6,860 bases of DNA from NCBI GenBank assembly GCA_027451265.1, contig DAIDJT010000041.1, positions 6,155 through 13,014 of the forward strand, written 5' to 3'. This document shows, piece after piece, positions 1 to 6,752 of this stretch. The DNA comes from Bacteroidales bacterium. GTDB lineage: Bacteria; Bacteroidota; Bacteroidia; Bacteroidales; VadinHA17. How positions within the stretch are numbered: the first letter of the stretch is position 1; each line of letters starts with the position of its first letter. The notes under the pieces are model-generated. The model saw only the letters and a program-made list of their open reading frames with translations. It had not been told where the DNA came from and searched no databases. Made by a program: the position numbers and the translations under genes.

Positions 1-3000
1 TCAAGCAGACCCTCATCAACCACTGCCAGCGTGTAGGTCATCTCCTGGCGGTTCTTCTCTTCAACACGGATCTCCACCTCCTGCTGCGAGCGTATCTTGT
101 CAGGCATTGTAATGACCGGCACGAGTTTCGTGGCCGGGTCTTCAACCATCACCGGGATGACCCCGTAGAGCCTCACCGGTGCATCATTGACGGTCTGGGC
201 ATGGGGTTGCAGCATTGTTACATAGAGATAAGCGTTGGGAGACATGGCCGGTGTTGCCTTGATCTTAACCTCGGTGTTACCGGCCTGTGTTTTGACCTCG
301 GTCACGTCAAGGATGCCGGTGGCGTTCTCAATTGTGATAATGGCACGGCCGTTCTCCGGTGCAGGGAAGGTGAGGCTGATCTCATCACCCACACTGTATT
401 TCTCCCTGTCAGTATTGAGTTGCAGCAGGCTGGCGCCGTCGTTGCCGCCGGGCTTCATTCCGTAATCCCATGGCCAGTCAACCAGCACTATAATTCCGGT
501 GGAGTGCCCCGAGGGGAGTGTGGCCCTGACAAGGTAACGTCCCCACTCCTCCTTGCCGACGCTGAATGATGTCTTACCCTCGCCGCCGGATGTGGTGACT
601 GTCCCGGAGAAAACGTTGTCATTTCTTTCCCCTGAGATGTAAGAACCGAGATACTCATCATCCGATTCCCACCACCAGCGGTAATCGAGTTTATATACAT
701 TGATCTCCACCTCGCTGTTGACGGGTTTGCCGTTCTTGTCGAGGGTGACGAGCCTGACCTCGTTGGGGCGGTCAGTATATATAACACGCCCGGTGGCGCC
801 CAGTGCGGGAATATTCATCCCTACGAAGGCGGGGTACGGGGCATACGGAACCACGGTCTGGGTAATGCTGGCGTCGCCGCCCTTCTCAAAGACCTTTGTT
901 GTGAATATTGCGTTGAGCATGCCCGGCGCCTGAAGTTGCTCATCAGGAGAGAAGGAGACGTTGGCTTCGCCGGAGCTGTTGATGTCGCCGTCGAAGATTG
1001 TCTGGCTCTCAAAGTAAAACTGGGTGGCAGGATCATCGAAGTTGTACTGCCGGTACCTCTCGAAGGATGTTTTGACAGGCCTGAGTAGCATCTCTACGGT
1101 TGATTTCATGTCGCGGGCTGCTGAGCCGTTGAGCCATGTGACCTTCATGCTACCGCTGATTGTGTTGTCATCTCCGCCGGCCACGGCATCAGGGAATTCA
1201 AGTTTGATCTTCAGCCTGTTGGGTTTGACTGTCTCCACTTTGATGATCTTTGTGAAAGTGGCTGCACCTATCCTCACCTGTGCCCGGTAGTTACCGGTTT
1301 CGGCATCGTCAGCCGTAATGGTTGAAAAGGTAAGGAAGCCCTTGTCATTGAGGGATGCAACCTGGTCATCTATACGCTGGCCCTTACTGTTGAAAAGCTC
1401 GAAGTGTACCGGGTGGCCTGTCGGCAGCCCCTTGCCAAGATCGCGTACTATGACACCTACATAGATTGAGTCTCCCGGCCTGCGTACGTCACGCTCCGTG
1501 AACAGGAAGGCTTTGATGCCGTCCTGGGGCGATTCGCCCGAAACATCGAATGAGCTCATTGACAGCGCATTGCCATCAAGCAGAGAGAGGTAGTTGCGGT
1601 TCTTGTCCTTTCGTGCTATAACCAGGAAGGGTTTCCTGGGACAGGGTATTGCGGCCATCCCGCTCCTGTCAGTGGAAGCTGAGCCCATCAGCTGGTTCTG
1701 GTAGTCATATGCCTCCACCGATGCAGCTTCGACCGGATCAGCCGTGCGAAGGTCACGGATAAAGATACGGAGGTTGTTGTCAGAACCGCTCTTGGCAATT
1801 ATTCCCAGGTCCGAAGCCAGGATATTGCGCACAAGTTTCTTCTCAGGGCTGTAAAATGCATCGCTGCAGGGGTTTTCATTCTCCTGCCAGTTGTAGGCGT
1901 ACTCGTAGAAGAGGCCTTCCTCCGAGTAGGAGTAATAGTCGTCAGAACCTTCCCAGCGACGGTCATTGTCGGCCATATCAAGCATCTCCTCGTATTTTGA
2001 ATGCTTGCGTTCGCCAGTACAGGGATAGAGTGAATATGAGGGACGCATGCTGATCTCTATCCGGTACAGAATGCCCTGTTCCGGCTCAATATAATTGGCA
2101 AGGTCGATTGTAAAGAGGTTGTAACTGTTGGGATCAAAGCCTGCGCTGCCTGTGAGATCAACCCGTCCGCGGAAGACGGGCCTGCCGAACTGCCTGATGT
2201 TGCTGCCGTAGTAGTCGGCATCACCCATATTGTTCTGCTGGAGGAAGTACGGGAGGTTATTCTCGAATATCTTTATGATTGTGAGATCAACGGCGCTGAG
2301 GTTGGCTGCCAGGAAGGGGAAAATAATTTCTCCCGACGATGGCATGATGACGCCCCGGCCGGCTGATTTTATTCCCGGTTCCACCGGGGTGAAGTTGATG
2401 CTGCGCTTAACCGGTTCGCCAAGGCGCTGCCCGCGGGTGTTACGTAGAGAGCCGTCAATTGTCAGTTCAACGACACCGCTCACCGTTTCACCGGGAATCA
2501 CAAGCAGCCTGTTGGCTTCGGCGCTGATTGTGAGTGGAAATGACGGGGCGGCAGTCACCATCCCGTCAAGTTCACCGGAGGCGTCAATAATATCGGAAAA
2601 AAAGATCTCGATACTCTTGCTCTCGCCGGTACTGATCTTCACGTCGGTGACGGCGAACACACCTTCGGCGGGTATCGTTACAGCCATTTCGCCCTTTGAC
2701 TTTATGCCATAAGCGTTTCCGTTCCAGGCCACGGTGAGTTCTGTCTTATCCTTTGCCCTGCGTATCTTTTCAATTGAAAAGGAGTGGACGTTCGTGGCTG
2801 TGTGTTCCCACGATATCTTCTCTTCGCGCTTGCCGATGCGGGCTGAGAGATACTTCTCGACCTCCCCGTTGTCAACCTGGTCTGAAGTGATGAGGGTGCC
2901 GGTCAGGGTATATGTGTTCCCGTCAGGAAGGTCAACGGTGACGGGATTGAGACTGACTGTGAAGTTTTTTTCCACTGTGCGGAAGATCAGCGGGAAAAAG

Positions 3001-3389
3001 CGGAAGCGCTCCTCAACCTTGCCCAGCTTGCTGAGATCAAGGGTGCCCTGGTATGAGGTGCCGGATGCCAGTGGTTTCGAGGGTTTGAAGACCAGCGTGA
3101 GGTCATCGGCCCATTCTGCCGAACCTTTCAGGGAGGGGGCGAATGAGAAGAGCCCCTGCGTGCGGGTGCGGTCAACGGTGGCCGCGAACTCCGGGGTGAA
3201 GACCACCTGCAGAGTACCGGTGACAGGCACTATGCCCGAGGTGTAGGCGGAGATGAATTTACTGAATCCCTTGTCTATGACGGTGATGGCAGGGGAGACG
3301 GCGGTTGCGCCGGACTCTTTTTTTCCCTGTCCGCATGATATGGCAATGACGGCAACAATGGCCGTGACCAGCAGAAGACGACGGTTCAT
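1..3389 (-). CDS. Alpha-2-macroglobulin family lipoprotein, C-terminus cut off by window edge
   Basis: The frame is open from an ATG at 3389-3387 to the left edge, giving 1129 complete residues without interruption. The N-terminus is a lipoprotein signal: two Arg, a hydrophobic stretch (about 5-17), then A-I-S-C with the lipidated Cys at 19. Beta-rich Ig/macroglobulin-like segments follow: one at about 40-130, one at about 250-345 (I-E-I-F-F-S near 260-265), others near 367-386 and 527-580. A canonical macroglobulin segment begins at F-T-E-R-D-V-R-R-P-G-D (630-640). A W-W-W triplet lies at 905-907, and the visible part ends in A-V-V-D-E-G-L-L (1122-1129), the family motif that precedes the bait-region and thioester half. 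Bacterial relatives such as E. coli YfhM trap attacking proteases in the periplasm by covalent thioester linkage. The thioester motif would lie off-window, so it is unknown whether this copy keeps it. Relatives run to roughly 1600-1900 residues. The start is fixed by the signal peptide; no Shine-Dalgarno is seen. Confidence 0.93.
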   Translation of the reverse strand, partial: MNRRLLLVTAIVAVIAISCGQGKKESGATAVSPAITVIDKGFSKFISAYTSGIVPVTGTLQVVFTPEFAATVDRTRTQGLFSFAPSLKGSAEWADDLTLVFKPSKPLASGTSYQGTLDLSKLGKVEERFRFFPLIFRTVEKNFTVSLNPVTVDLPDGNTYTLTGTLITSDQVDNGEVEKYLSARIGKREEKISWEHTATNVHSFSIEKIRRAKDKTELTVAWNGNAYGIKSKGEMAVTIPAEGVFAVTDVKISTGESKSIEIFFSDIIDASGELDGMVTAAPSFPLTISAEANRLLVIPGETVSGVVELTIDGSLRNTRGQRLGEPVKRSINFTPVEPGIKSAGRGVIMPSSGEIIFPFLAANLSAVDLTIIKIFENNLPYFLQQNNMGDADYYGSNIRQFGRPVFRGRVDLTGSAGFDPNSYNLFTIDLANYIEPEQGILYRIEISMRPSYSLYPCTGERKHSKYEEMLDMADNDRRWEGSDDYYSYSEEGLFYEYAYNWQENENPCSDAFYSPEKKLVRNILASDLGIIAKSGSDNNLRIFIRDLRTADPVEAASVEAYDYQNQLMGSASTDRSGMAAIPCPRKPFLVIARKDKNRNYLSLLDGNALSMSSFDVSGESPQDGIKAFLFTERDVRRPGDSIYVGVIVRDLGKGLPTGHPVHFELFNSKGQRIDDQVASLNDKGFLTFSTITADDAETGNYRAQVRIGAATFTKIIKVETVKPNRLKIKLEFPDAVAGGDDNTISGSMKVTWLNGSAARDMKSTVEMLLRPVKTSFERYRQYNFDDPATQFYFESQTIFDGDINSSGEANVSFSPDEQLQAPGMLNAIFTTKVFEKGGDASITQTVVPYAPYPAFVGMNIPALGATGRVIYTDRPNEVRLVTLDKNGKPVNSEVEINVYKLDYRWWWESDDEYLGSYISGERNDNVFSGTVTTSGGEGKTSFSVGKEEWGRYLVRATLPSGHSTGIIVLVDWPWDYGMKPGGNDGASLLQLNTDREKYSVGDEISLTFPAPENGRAIITIENATGILDVTEVKTQAGNTEVKIKATPAMSPNAYLYVTMLQPHAQTVNDAPVRLYGVIPVMVEDPATKLVPVITMPDKIRSQQEVEIRVEEKNRQEMTYTLAVVDEGLL

Positions 3390-3530
3390 GATATCAGTTT
3401 TTTAGGTTCATTCAGACAGAAAAAATTCAGCACAGGCGCACACAAACATTTATACTCCGGCTCAGGTTGATTCCTTCATCTGTTATCGGGTACAGGTTCA
3501 TTCTTGAGACCATACGCCCGGACAGGTTTA
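3390..3530. other. Intergenic gap upstream of the macroglobulin gene
   Basis: This gap separates the lipoprotein stop from the macroglobulin start. It contains no convincing ORF. Its main structure is a 30-base periodic motif (annotated separately). A possible minus-strand -7 element, AATGTTTG at 3450-3443 (one mismatch to the Bacteroidota TAnnTTTG pattern), lies about 50 bases before the ATG, but no TTG-type -33 element sits at the right distance, so it is not called as a promoter. No stem-loop followed by a T-run is visible after the lipoprotein stop. The bases directly before the macroglobulin ATG are A/T-rich, with a run of six A on the coding strand. Confidence 0.6.
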
Positions 3531-3533
3531 TCA
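3404..3533. repeat. 30-base-period degenerate repeat, core AGGTTCATTC
   Basis: The motif starts at 3404 (aggttcattc), 3464 (aggttgattc), 3494 (aggttcattc, identical to the first) and 3524 (aggtttatca), all in exact 30-base register. The missing register position 3434 carries a decayed aggcgcacac that still matches at AGG and a few later positions. All five units have A-G-G at the same columns and end with G before the next unit; the 19-20 bases between cores are not conserved. The last unit overlaps the stop codon of the upstream lipoprotein gene. On the transcribed minus strand the core reads GAATGAACCT. It could be decayed tandem duplication of a 30-mer or a multi-site binding region; the sequence does not decide. 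Confidence 0.55.
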
Positions 3534-4433
3534 GATGGCAGTGATTTCAGCCCTGAGCTTCGCCACATAATCACGTATCTCATTCAGCGTCCCCACGGTA
3601 ACTGTCATCTCCGACCCGGAGGTGGTGATGACCTGCCGGAGAGTGTCAACCCTGACGTCTCCGGGCTGATAATAGATCTCGAATTTATCAAACCAGCGAT
3701 TGAGATACTTCAGTTTCTTGGTGTAAAAGACCACCATCGGGTCATTGTAATAATTCTTCATGAAGCTGAGCAGTGAGATCAGCGAGTACTTCTGTTCGGC
3801 GATCTTGCCCACCACCTGTGGATCAGGGTTTGCCGGGTCATAGGCGAGCTGGGTGGCGAGGTACATCGCCTCAATCCATCCTCCCATGAGCATCAGCCCA
3901 AGGGTACCCTCGCTTCCCTCCTGGCGGAGCTGATTGTCAATTTTGCCGTAGACATCATTCATCAGCCGTGTCACCGAGTCGGGATTACTCATCTCCGGAT
4001 CAAGGTTTTTTATGGCATCGTTAAGGAATGAGTCGGGCATATTGAGGCGGTGGCTGAGGGTCTGCATGGTGTTGAAGTAACTCAGTGTCTGGCGGTTTAC
4101 ACCGAAGAGCTTGATGTAGCCCATGTCAACGCCGTAGACGCCAAGGTTCATGGCGGCCTTGTAGCTGCTCATGTAAAGATCACGGTTTTCAGGTGACAGG
4201 ATAACTGTGTCATTGAAGTGGACGCCGAGCCGTTCGAAGATGTTACACACCTCCACCGGCGTAAGAAGGCCGTAGTAGATCTCTCTGATTTTCAATGTAT
4301 CACCGGGTGATTCCGGGATGTATGTCGAAAAGACGGGTACCGGGTTTTTTGTGCCTTTGTCTGTCCTTTTGCATGATGCGGCGGCAAGAACCAGCACGCA
4401 CAATGCAAGGGTAACAGGAAGGAATGATCTCAT
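3531..4433 (-). CDS. Uncharacterised Bacteroidota lipoprotein, 300 residues
   Basis: I do not recognise a named family. The chosen start is the ATG at 4433-4431, which places a signal peptide directly at the N-terminus: M-R-S-F-L-P, a hydrophobic core (about 7-19), then A-A-S-C with the lipidated Cys at 21. An in-frame ATG 42 bases upstream (4475) would add 14 residues ahead of the signal and is less likely. The mature part starts with a polar, Lys/Thr-rich linker (22-33) and looks mainly helical. Its most motif-like stretches are N-L-G-V-Y-G-V-D-M-G-Y (96-106) and G-G-W-I-E-A-M-Y-L-A (184-193), which resemble a recurring pattern in Bacteroidota hypothetical lipoproteins as I remember it. No catalytic motif is evident. 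It lies between dnaG and the macroglobulin gene in the same direction, but with gaps of 279 and 141 bases, so co-transcription is not assured. It probably acts in the periplasm or at a membrane. Confidence 0.87.
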   Translation of the reverse strand: MRSFLPVTLALCVLVLAAASCKRTDKGTKNPVPVFSTYIPESPGDTLKIREIYYGLLTPVEVCNIFERLGVHFNDTVILSPENRDLYMSSYKAAMNLGVYGVDMGYIKLFGVNRQTLSYFNTMQTLSHRLNMPDSFLNDAIKNLDPEMSNPDSVTRLMNDVYGKIDNQLRQEGSEGTLGLMLMGGWIEAMYLATQLAYDPANPDPQVVGKIAEQKYSLISLLSFMKNYYNDPMVVFYTKKLKYLNRWFDKFEIYYQPGDVRVDTLRQVITTSGSEMTVTVGTLNEIRDYVAKLRAEITAI

Positions 4434-4475
4434 TGTTTGCAGAAATTTGCCACAAGTTATAAAAAAAGTCTGCAC

Positions 4476-4617
4476 GCAGATTTGCAGATTTGCGAATTGC
4501 GAGTTGCGATATTCGATTTGCGATGTGCGAATTGCGAGTAGCGATGTGGGATTTGCGAATTGCGAGTAGCGATGTGGGATTTGCTAATTGCGAGTAGCGA
4601 TGTGCGATACTTCGTGT
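4476..4617. repeat. Tandem heptamer array, consensus GCGAnnT, with nested 28-base repeat
   Basis: Two identical 8-mers gcagattt (4476-4483, 4484-4491) lead into eighteen uninterrupted heptamers from 4492 to 4617. Most fit GCGAnnT: variants include GCGAATT, GCGAGTA, GCGATGT and GGGATTT. These four variants form a higher-order 28-base unit that is present twice without a mismatch (4527-4554 and 4555-4582); a third copy (4583 onward) keeps the first 21 bases with one change (GCTAATT) and then diverges. The lipoprotein-proximal end (4492-4526) is more degenerate, as is the dnaG-proximal end (4604-4617). A period of seven is not a multiple of three, so protein coding cannot explain it. The pattern resembles the short tandemly repeated repetitive heptamers known from cyanobacterial intergenic DNA in form, not in sequence. 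Confidence 0.92.
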
Positions 4618-4623
4618 GCGGGA

Positions 4624-4652
4624 TTGATCCTGCTCCCGGGTCGCAGGATCAA
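4624..4652. repeat. 10-bp perfect inverted repeat (stem-loop) inside the repeat region
   Basis: The left arm 4624-4633 (TTGATCCTGC) is the exact reverse complement of the right arm 4643-4652 (GCAGGATCAA), with a 9-base loop that contains the palindrome CCCGGG. It interrupts the heptamer motif, which resumes at 4657. It is 61 bases downstream of the dnaG stop and could form a hairpin at the end of the dnaG transcript, but there is no T-run after it on either strand, so it is not a canonical intrinsic terminator. It may instead be a REP-like structural element or an RNA 3'-end stabiliser. Confidence 0.75.
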
Positions 4653-4656
4653 AATT

Positions 4657-4677
4657 GCGATGTGCGAATCGCGCTTT
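4657..4677. repeat. Second short cluster of GCGAnnT heptamers
   Basis: Two further heptamers, gcgatgt (4657-4663) and gcgaatc (4664-4670), followed by a decayed gcgcttt (4671-4677), lie beyond the inverted repeat. They are out of phase with the main array (165 bases from its first unit, not a multiple of seven), as if the stem-loop was inserted into, or replaced part of, a once longer array. Confidence 0.65.
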
Positions 4678-4712
4678 TACGCGTCAGGCAGCAGGCACTG
4701 TAAAACCGGCAA

Positions 4713-6689
4713 TCAGATAATCAGTCTCCCCCCCAGCCCGGCGGAGATCTTCTTCTGCAGCGAGGTCATCACCTTGTACTGCTCCTGCAGCTCGGAGATC
4801 CTGTCATCGTCGCCGGCCGCCTCCGCAATCGCTTTGCGTATCTCCTTCTGCATCATCTTGATCTTGTCACCCTTGAACTTGAGAACCGAATCAGGAACGA
4901 TTTCCTTTATCTTCATCTCCTCAGTCTCGACAAAGGCGCCGTGCTTGCCCCAGATGCGGCTGAGGGTGTCCTTTTCCGTCAGCATGTCAACTGTGACGGC
5001 ACTGATGGCGGGATTGGCATGATGAACGAAGTTCCTGTCGCCGGGGATGAGTCCCTGGCTGACAGAAAAAGTGATCTCCTCAAACATCGCAGCGAGAATC
5101 GGATCATCAAACTTCAACCCGTCTTCATTTATCTCCGTGATAATGTAGTCAGCCACGGTTGTGACTGTCTCTGTCCCTGTCTCCTTGTCCAGTTTGCGGG
5201 TAAGCACCTCTGCACCGTAGCGGATCAGCAGCCGTATTACCTCCCGCTCCGAATAGAACGATGTCTCCTCGCTCTTCTTCCGTCGTTGCGAGGGTGCGGC
5301 GGTTGAGGTTCCTGTGGCAGATGACATGTCTGCCAGGTTGCCGGTGGCAGTATCCTGCCCGGGCCAGGCATTGCGGTTCTGGAAGCTTGGCTGTTTACGC
5401 AGCTTCATCACCTCGTCAAGCACCACCTCCTCGGGCATGCCGAGCTGGGTGCTGCACTCCTTCACGTAAACCGTGCGGGTGATCTGGTCGGGGATGACCG
5501 CAATGGAGCGGACCACCTCGCGCACCAGGTTGGCACGCCTGACGGGATCACTCTGTGCCTCATCGAGGAGGATCCTTGTTTTAAACCGTATAAAATCGGT
5601 CTCGTTATCCTTCAGGTATTTCCTGTATTCTTCGTCAGAGACTTTTTTCGAGTAGGAGTCAGGATCTTCGCCGTCAGGCAGTACGACTATCCGCACGTTC
5701 ATGCCCTCTTCCAGCACCATGTCAGTGCCTCTCAGTGAGGCTTTTATGCCGGCGGAGTCACCGTCGTAGAGCATGGTGATGTTGGGAGTGAAGCGCTTGA
5801 TGAGGCGGATCTGCTCCTGTGTCAGGGCGGTGCCGGATGAGGCCACGACGTTTTCCACGCCCGACTCATGCATCGAGAGCACATCGGTGTAACCCTCCAC
5901 CAGGTAGCAGCGGTCCTCTTTTATTATAGCCTGGCGTGCCTGGAAGATACCGTAGACGATGCGGCTCTTGTGGTAGACCTCGGTCTCTGGGGTATTGACA
6001 TACTTGGCTGCCTTCGGGTCGGTTTTGATGATGCGGCCACCGAAACCCAGCACCTGCCCGGAGAGAGAGTGAATAGGGAACATAATTCTTCCCGCGAAGC
6101 GGTCGAACATGTACCCTTCCTTATCTATTGTGAGGCCGCTGGAGACCAGGTACTCCGTTTTATATCCTGCCGCGATTGCCTTTTTCGTGAAGTCGTCGCG
6201 CCGCTCATTGCAATAGCCCACCTCGAACTTGCGGAGGACGGCGTCGGCGAAACCCCTCTCGCGGAAGTAGGAGAGGCCGAGGGCCATCCCCTCGTGGCCG
6301 TGGAAGAGGTTTTCAGAGAATTGGCGGGCCGCATACTGAGTGACAACGAGGATGCTCTCGCGCTCATTTTGTTTGGCCAGCTCCTCGGGTGTGACCTCCT
6401 TCTCCTCTATCTCTATGTGATATTTCTTTGCCAGCCATCGGAGCGCCTCGGGGTATGAGAGGTGCTCATGCTCCATGATGAAGTTGACGGCGTTGCCCCC
6501 CTTGCCGCAGCCGAAGCACTTGAATATCCCCTTGGCGGGGGAAACGGTGAATGAGGGTGTTTTCTCATTATGGAACGGACAGAGACCCAGCAGGTTGACC
6601 CCTCTTCGTTTGAGCGACACGAACTCAGAAACGACGTCGGTTATCTGTGCGGCGTCAAAGATCCGTTCTATGGTGGAGTGGTCGATCAT
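4713..6689 (-). CDS. dnaG: DNA primase DnaG
   Basis: This 658-residue protein synthesises RNA primers for replication and is recruited by the DnaB helicase. The N-terminal CHC2 zinc-binding domain is complete: C37-P-F-H40 and C58-F-G-C61. The catalytic core shows the conserved F-D-R-F-A-G-R-I-M-F-P-I (195-206), G-F-G-G-R (215-219) and K-Y-V-N-T-P-E-T (229-236). The Toprim domain carries E265 in V-E-G-Y-T-D, D309 and D311 in Y-D-G-D, and D-G-E-D-P-D (339-344), all the expected metal-binding acids. A helical region (about 350-433) is followed by a Ser/Thr/Ala-rich linker (about 434-475) and a C-terminal helicase-interaction domain (about 480-658) ending in a charged helix. Length and organisation are normal for Bacteroidota. 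The start matches the usual M-I-D N-terminus of the family and no earlier start is needed. It runs toward the lipoprotein gene but is separated from it by a repeat-filled gap. Confidence 0.98.
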   Translation of the reverse strand: MIDHSTIERIFDAAQITDVVSEFVSLKRRGVNLLGLCPFHNEKTPSFTVSPAKGIFKCFGCGKGGNAVNFIMEHEHLSYPEALRWLAKKYHIEIEEKEVTPEELAKQNERESILVVTQYAARQFSENLFHGHEGMALGLSYFRERGFADAVLRKFEVGYCNERRDDFTKKAIAAGYKTEYLVSSGLTIDKEGYMFDRFAGRIMFPIHSLSGQVLGFGGRIIKTDPKAAKYVNTPETEVYHKSRIVYGIFQARQAIIKEDRCYLVEGYTDVLSMHESGVENVVASSGTALTQEQIRLIKRFTPNITMLYDGDSAGIKASLRGTDMVLEEGMNVRIVVLPDGEDPDSYSKKVSDEEYRKYLKDNETDFIRFKTRILLDEAQSDPVRRANLVREVVRSIAVIPDQITRTVYVKECSTQLGMPEEVVLDEVMKLRKQPSFQNRNAWPGQDTATGNLADMSSATGTSTAAPSQRRKKSEETSFYSEREVIRLLIRYGAEVLTRKLDKETGTETVTTVADYIITEINEDGLKFDDPILAAMFEEITFSVSQGLIPGDRNFVHHANPAISAVTVDMLTEKDTLSRIWGKHGAFVETEEMKIKEIVPDSVLKFKGDKIKMMQKEIRKAIAEAAGDDDRISELQEQYKVMTSLQKKISAGLGGRLII

Positions 6690-6696
6690 GGGATTT

Positions 6697-6704
6697 CAAA
6701 GTTA
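6697..6704 (-). promoter_or_regulatory. Candidate -7 element of the dnaG promoter
   Basis: The minus strand reads TAACTTTG from 6704 to 6697, a full match to the Bacteroidota primary-sigma -7 consensus TAnnTTTG. It lies only 7 bases before the dnaG ATG (6689), which would put the transcript start about 3-5 bases ahead of the start codon, a nearly leaderless mRNA. No TTG-type -33 element is visible upstream, where the 8-mer repeat lies. Chance occurrence is possible. Confidence 0.35.
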
Positions 6705-6712
6705 CTAAAAGT

Positions 6713-6752
6713 ATTGTCTTGCAGTCTTGCGGTCAGGCGGTCTTGCAGTCAG
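6713..6752. repeat. Tandem 8-mer repeat, consensus GCRGTCWK, between dnaG and the four-helix-bundle gene
   Basis: Four contiguous 8-mers are seen: gcagtctt (6721-6728), gcggtcag (6729-6736), gcggtctt (6737-6744) and gcagtcag (6745-6752). A weaker unit, attgtctt (6713-6720), precedes them. The TT/AG endings alternate, so the structure can also be read as a diverged 16-mer duplicated once. The 8-mer period echoes the two gcagattt units at the edge of the heptamer array on the other side of dnaG. It occupies the space where upstream promoter elements for both divergent genes would be expected. Confidence 0.8.

Larger units (their letters stand above)
4434..4712. other. Repeat-filled gap between dnaG and the lipoprotein gene
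   Basis: This 279-base gap holds, from left to right: an A/T-rich leader for the lipoprotein gene with a seven-A run (4461-4467), two 8-mers and eighteen heptamers (4476-4617), a 10-bp inverted repeat (4624-4652), a second small heptamer cluster (4657-4677), and a short G/C-rich stretch before the dnaG stop. No gene is convincing: plus-strand ORFs crossing it run through the repeats and into the antisense of real genes. No clear Bacteroidota -33/-7 promoter pair is visible before the lipoprotein gene; TAACTTGT at 4458-4451 matches the -7 consensus only partly. Confidence 0.7.

Noticed and set aside
2230..3246. Two plus-strand ORFs of 160 and 170 codons (2230-2712 and 2734-3246)
   Set aside because: They lie wholly antisense to the macroglobulin frame, which has continuous family motifs; their Ser/Pro/Arg-rich translations resemble no protein family.
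3443..3450. Minus-strand AATGTTTG as the macroglobulin promoter
   Set aside because: One mismatch in the -7 element and no -33 partner at a suitable distance; too weak to call.
3404..3533. CRISPR-like reading of the 30-base-step motif
   Set aside because: The conserved core is only about 10 bases and degenerate; real CRISPR repeats are longer and nearly identical.
4434..4475. Longer start for the lipoprotein at 4475, adding 14 residues
   Set aside because: It would bury the signal peptide behind a non-signal extension that reaches the edge of the repeats; the internal ATG at 4433 gives a normal lipoprotein N-terminus.
4624..4652. Rho-independent terminator for dnaG
   Set aside because: The stem is good but no T-run follows it on the transcribed strand.
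4476..4677. CRISPR array
   Set aside because: The units are 7 or 28 bases and contiguous, with no unique spacers between constant repeats, and no cas genes are visible.
4318..5022. Plus-strand ORFs 4318-4569 and 4588-5022 that pass through the repeat gap
   Set aside because: They begin or end inside the heptamers and otherwise run antisense to the lipoprotein gene or dnaG; the repeat period of seven breaks any coding periodicity.
5868..6458. Plus-strand ORF of 196 codons opposite dnaG
   Set aside because: It is antisense to the primase catalytic domain, whose motifs are all intact; a shadow of the dnaG codon pattern.
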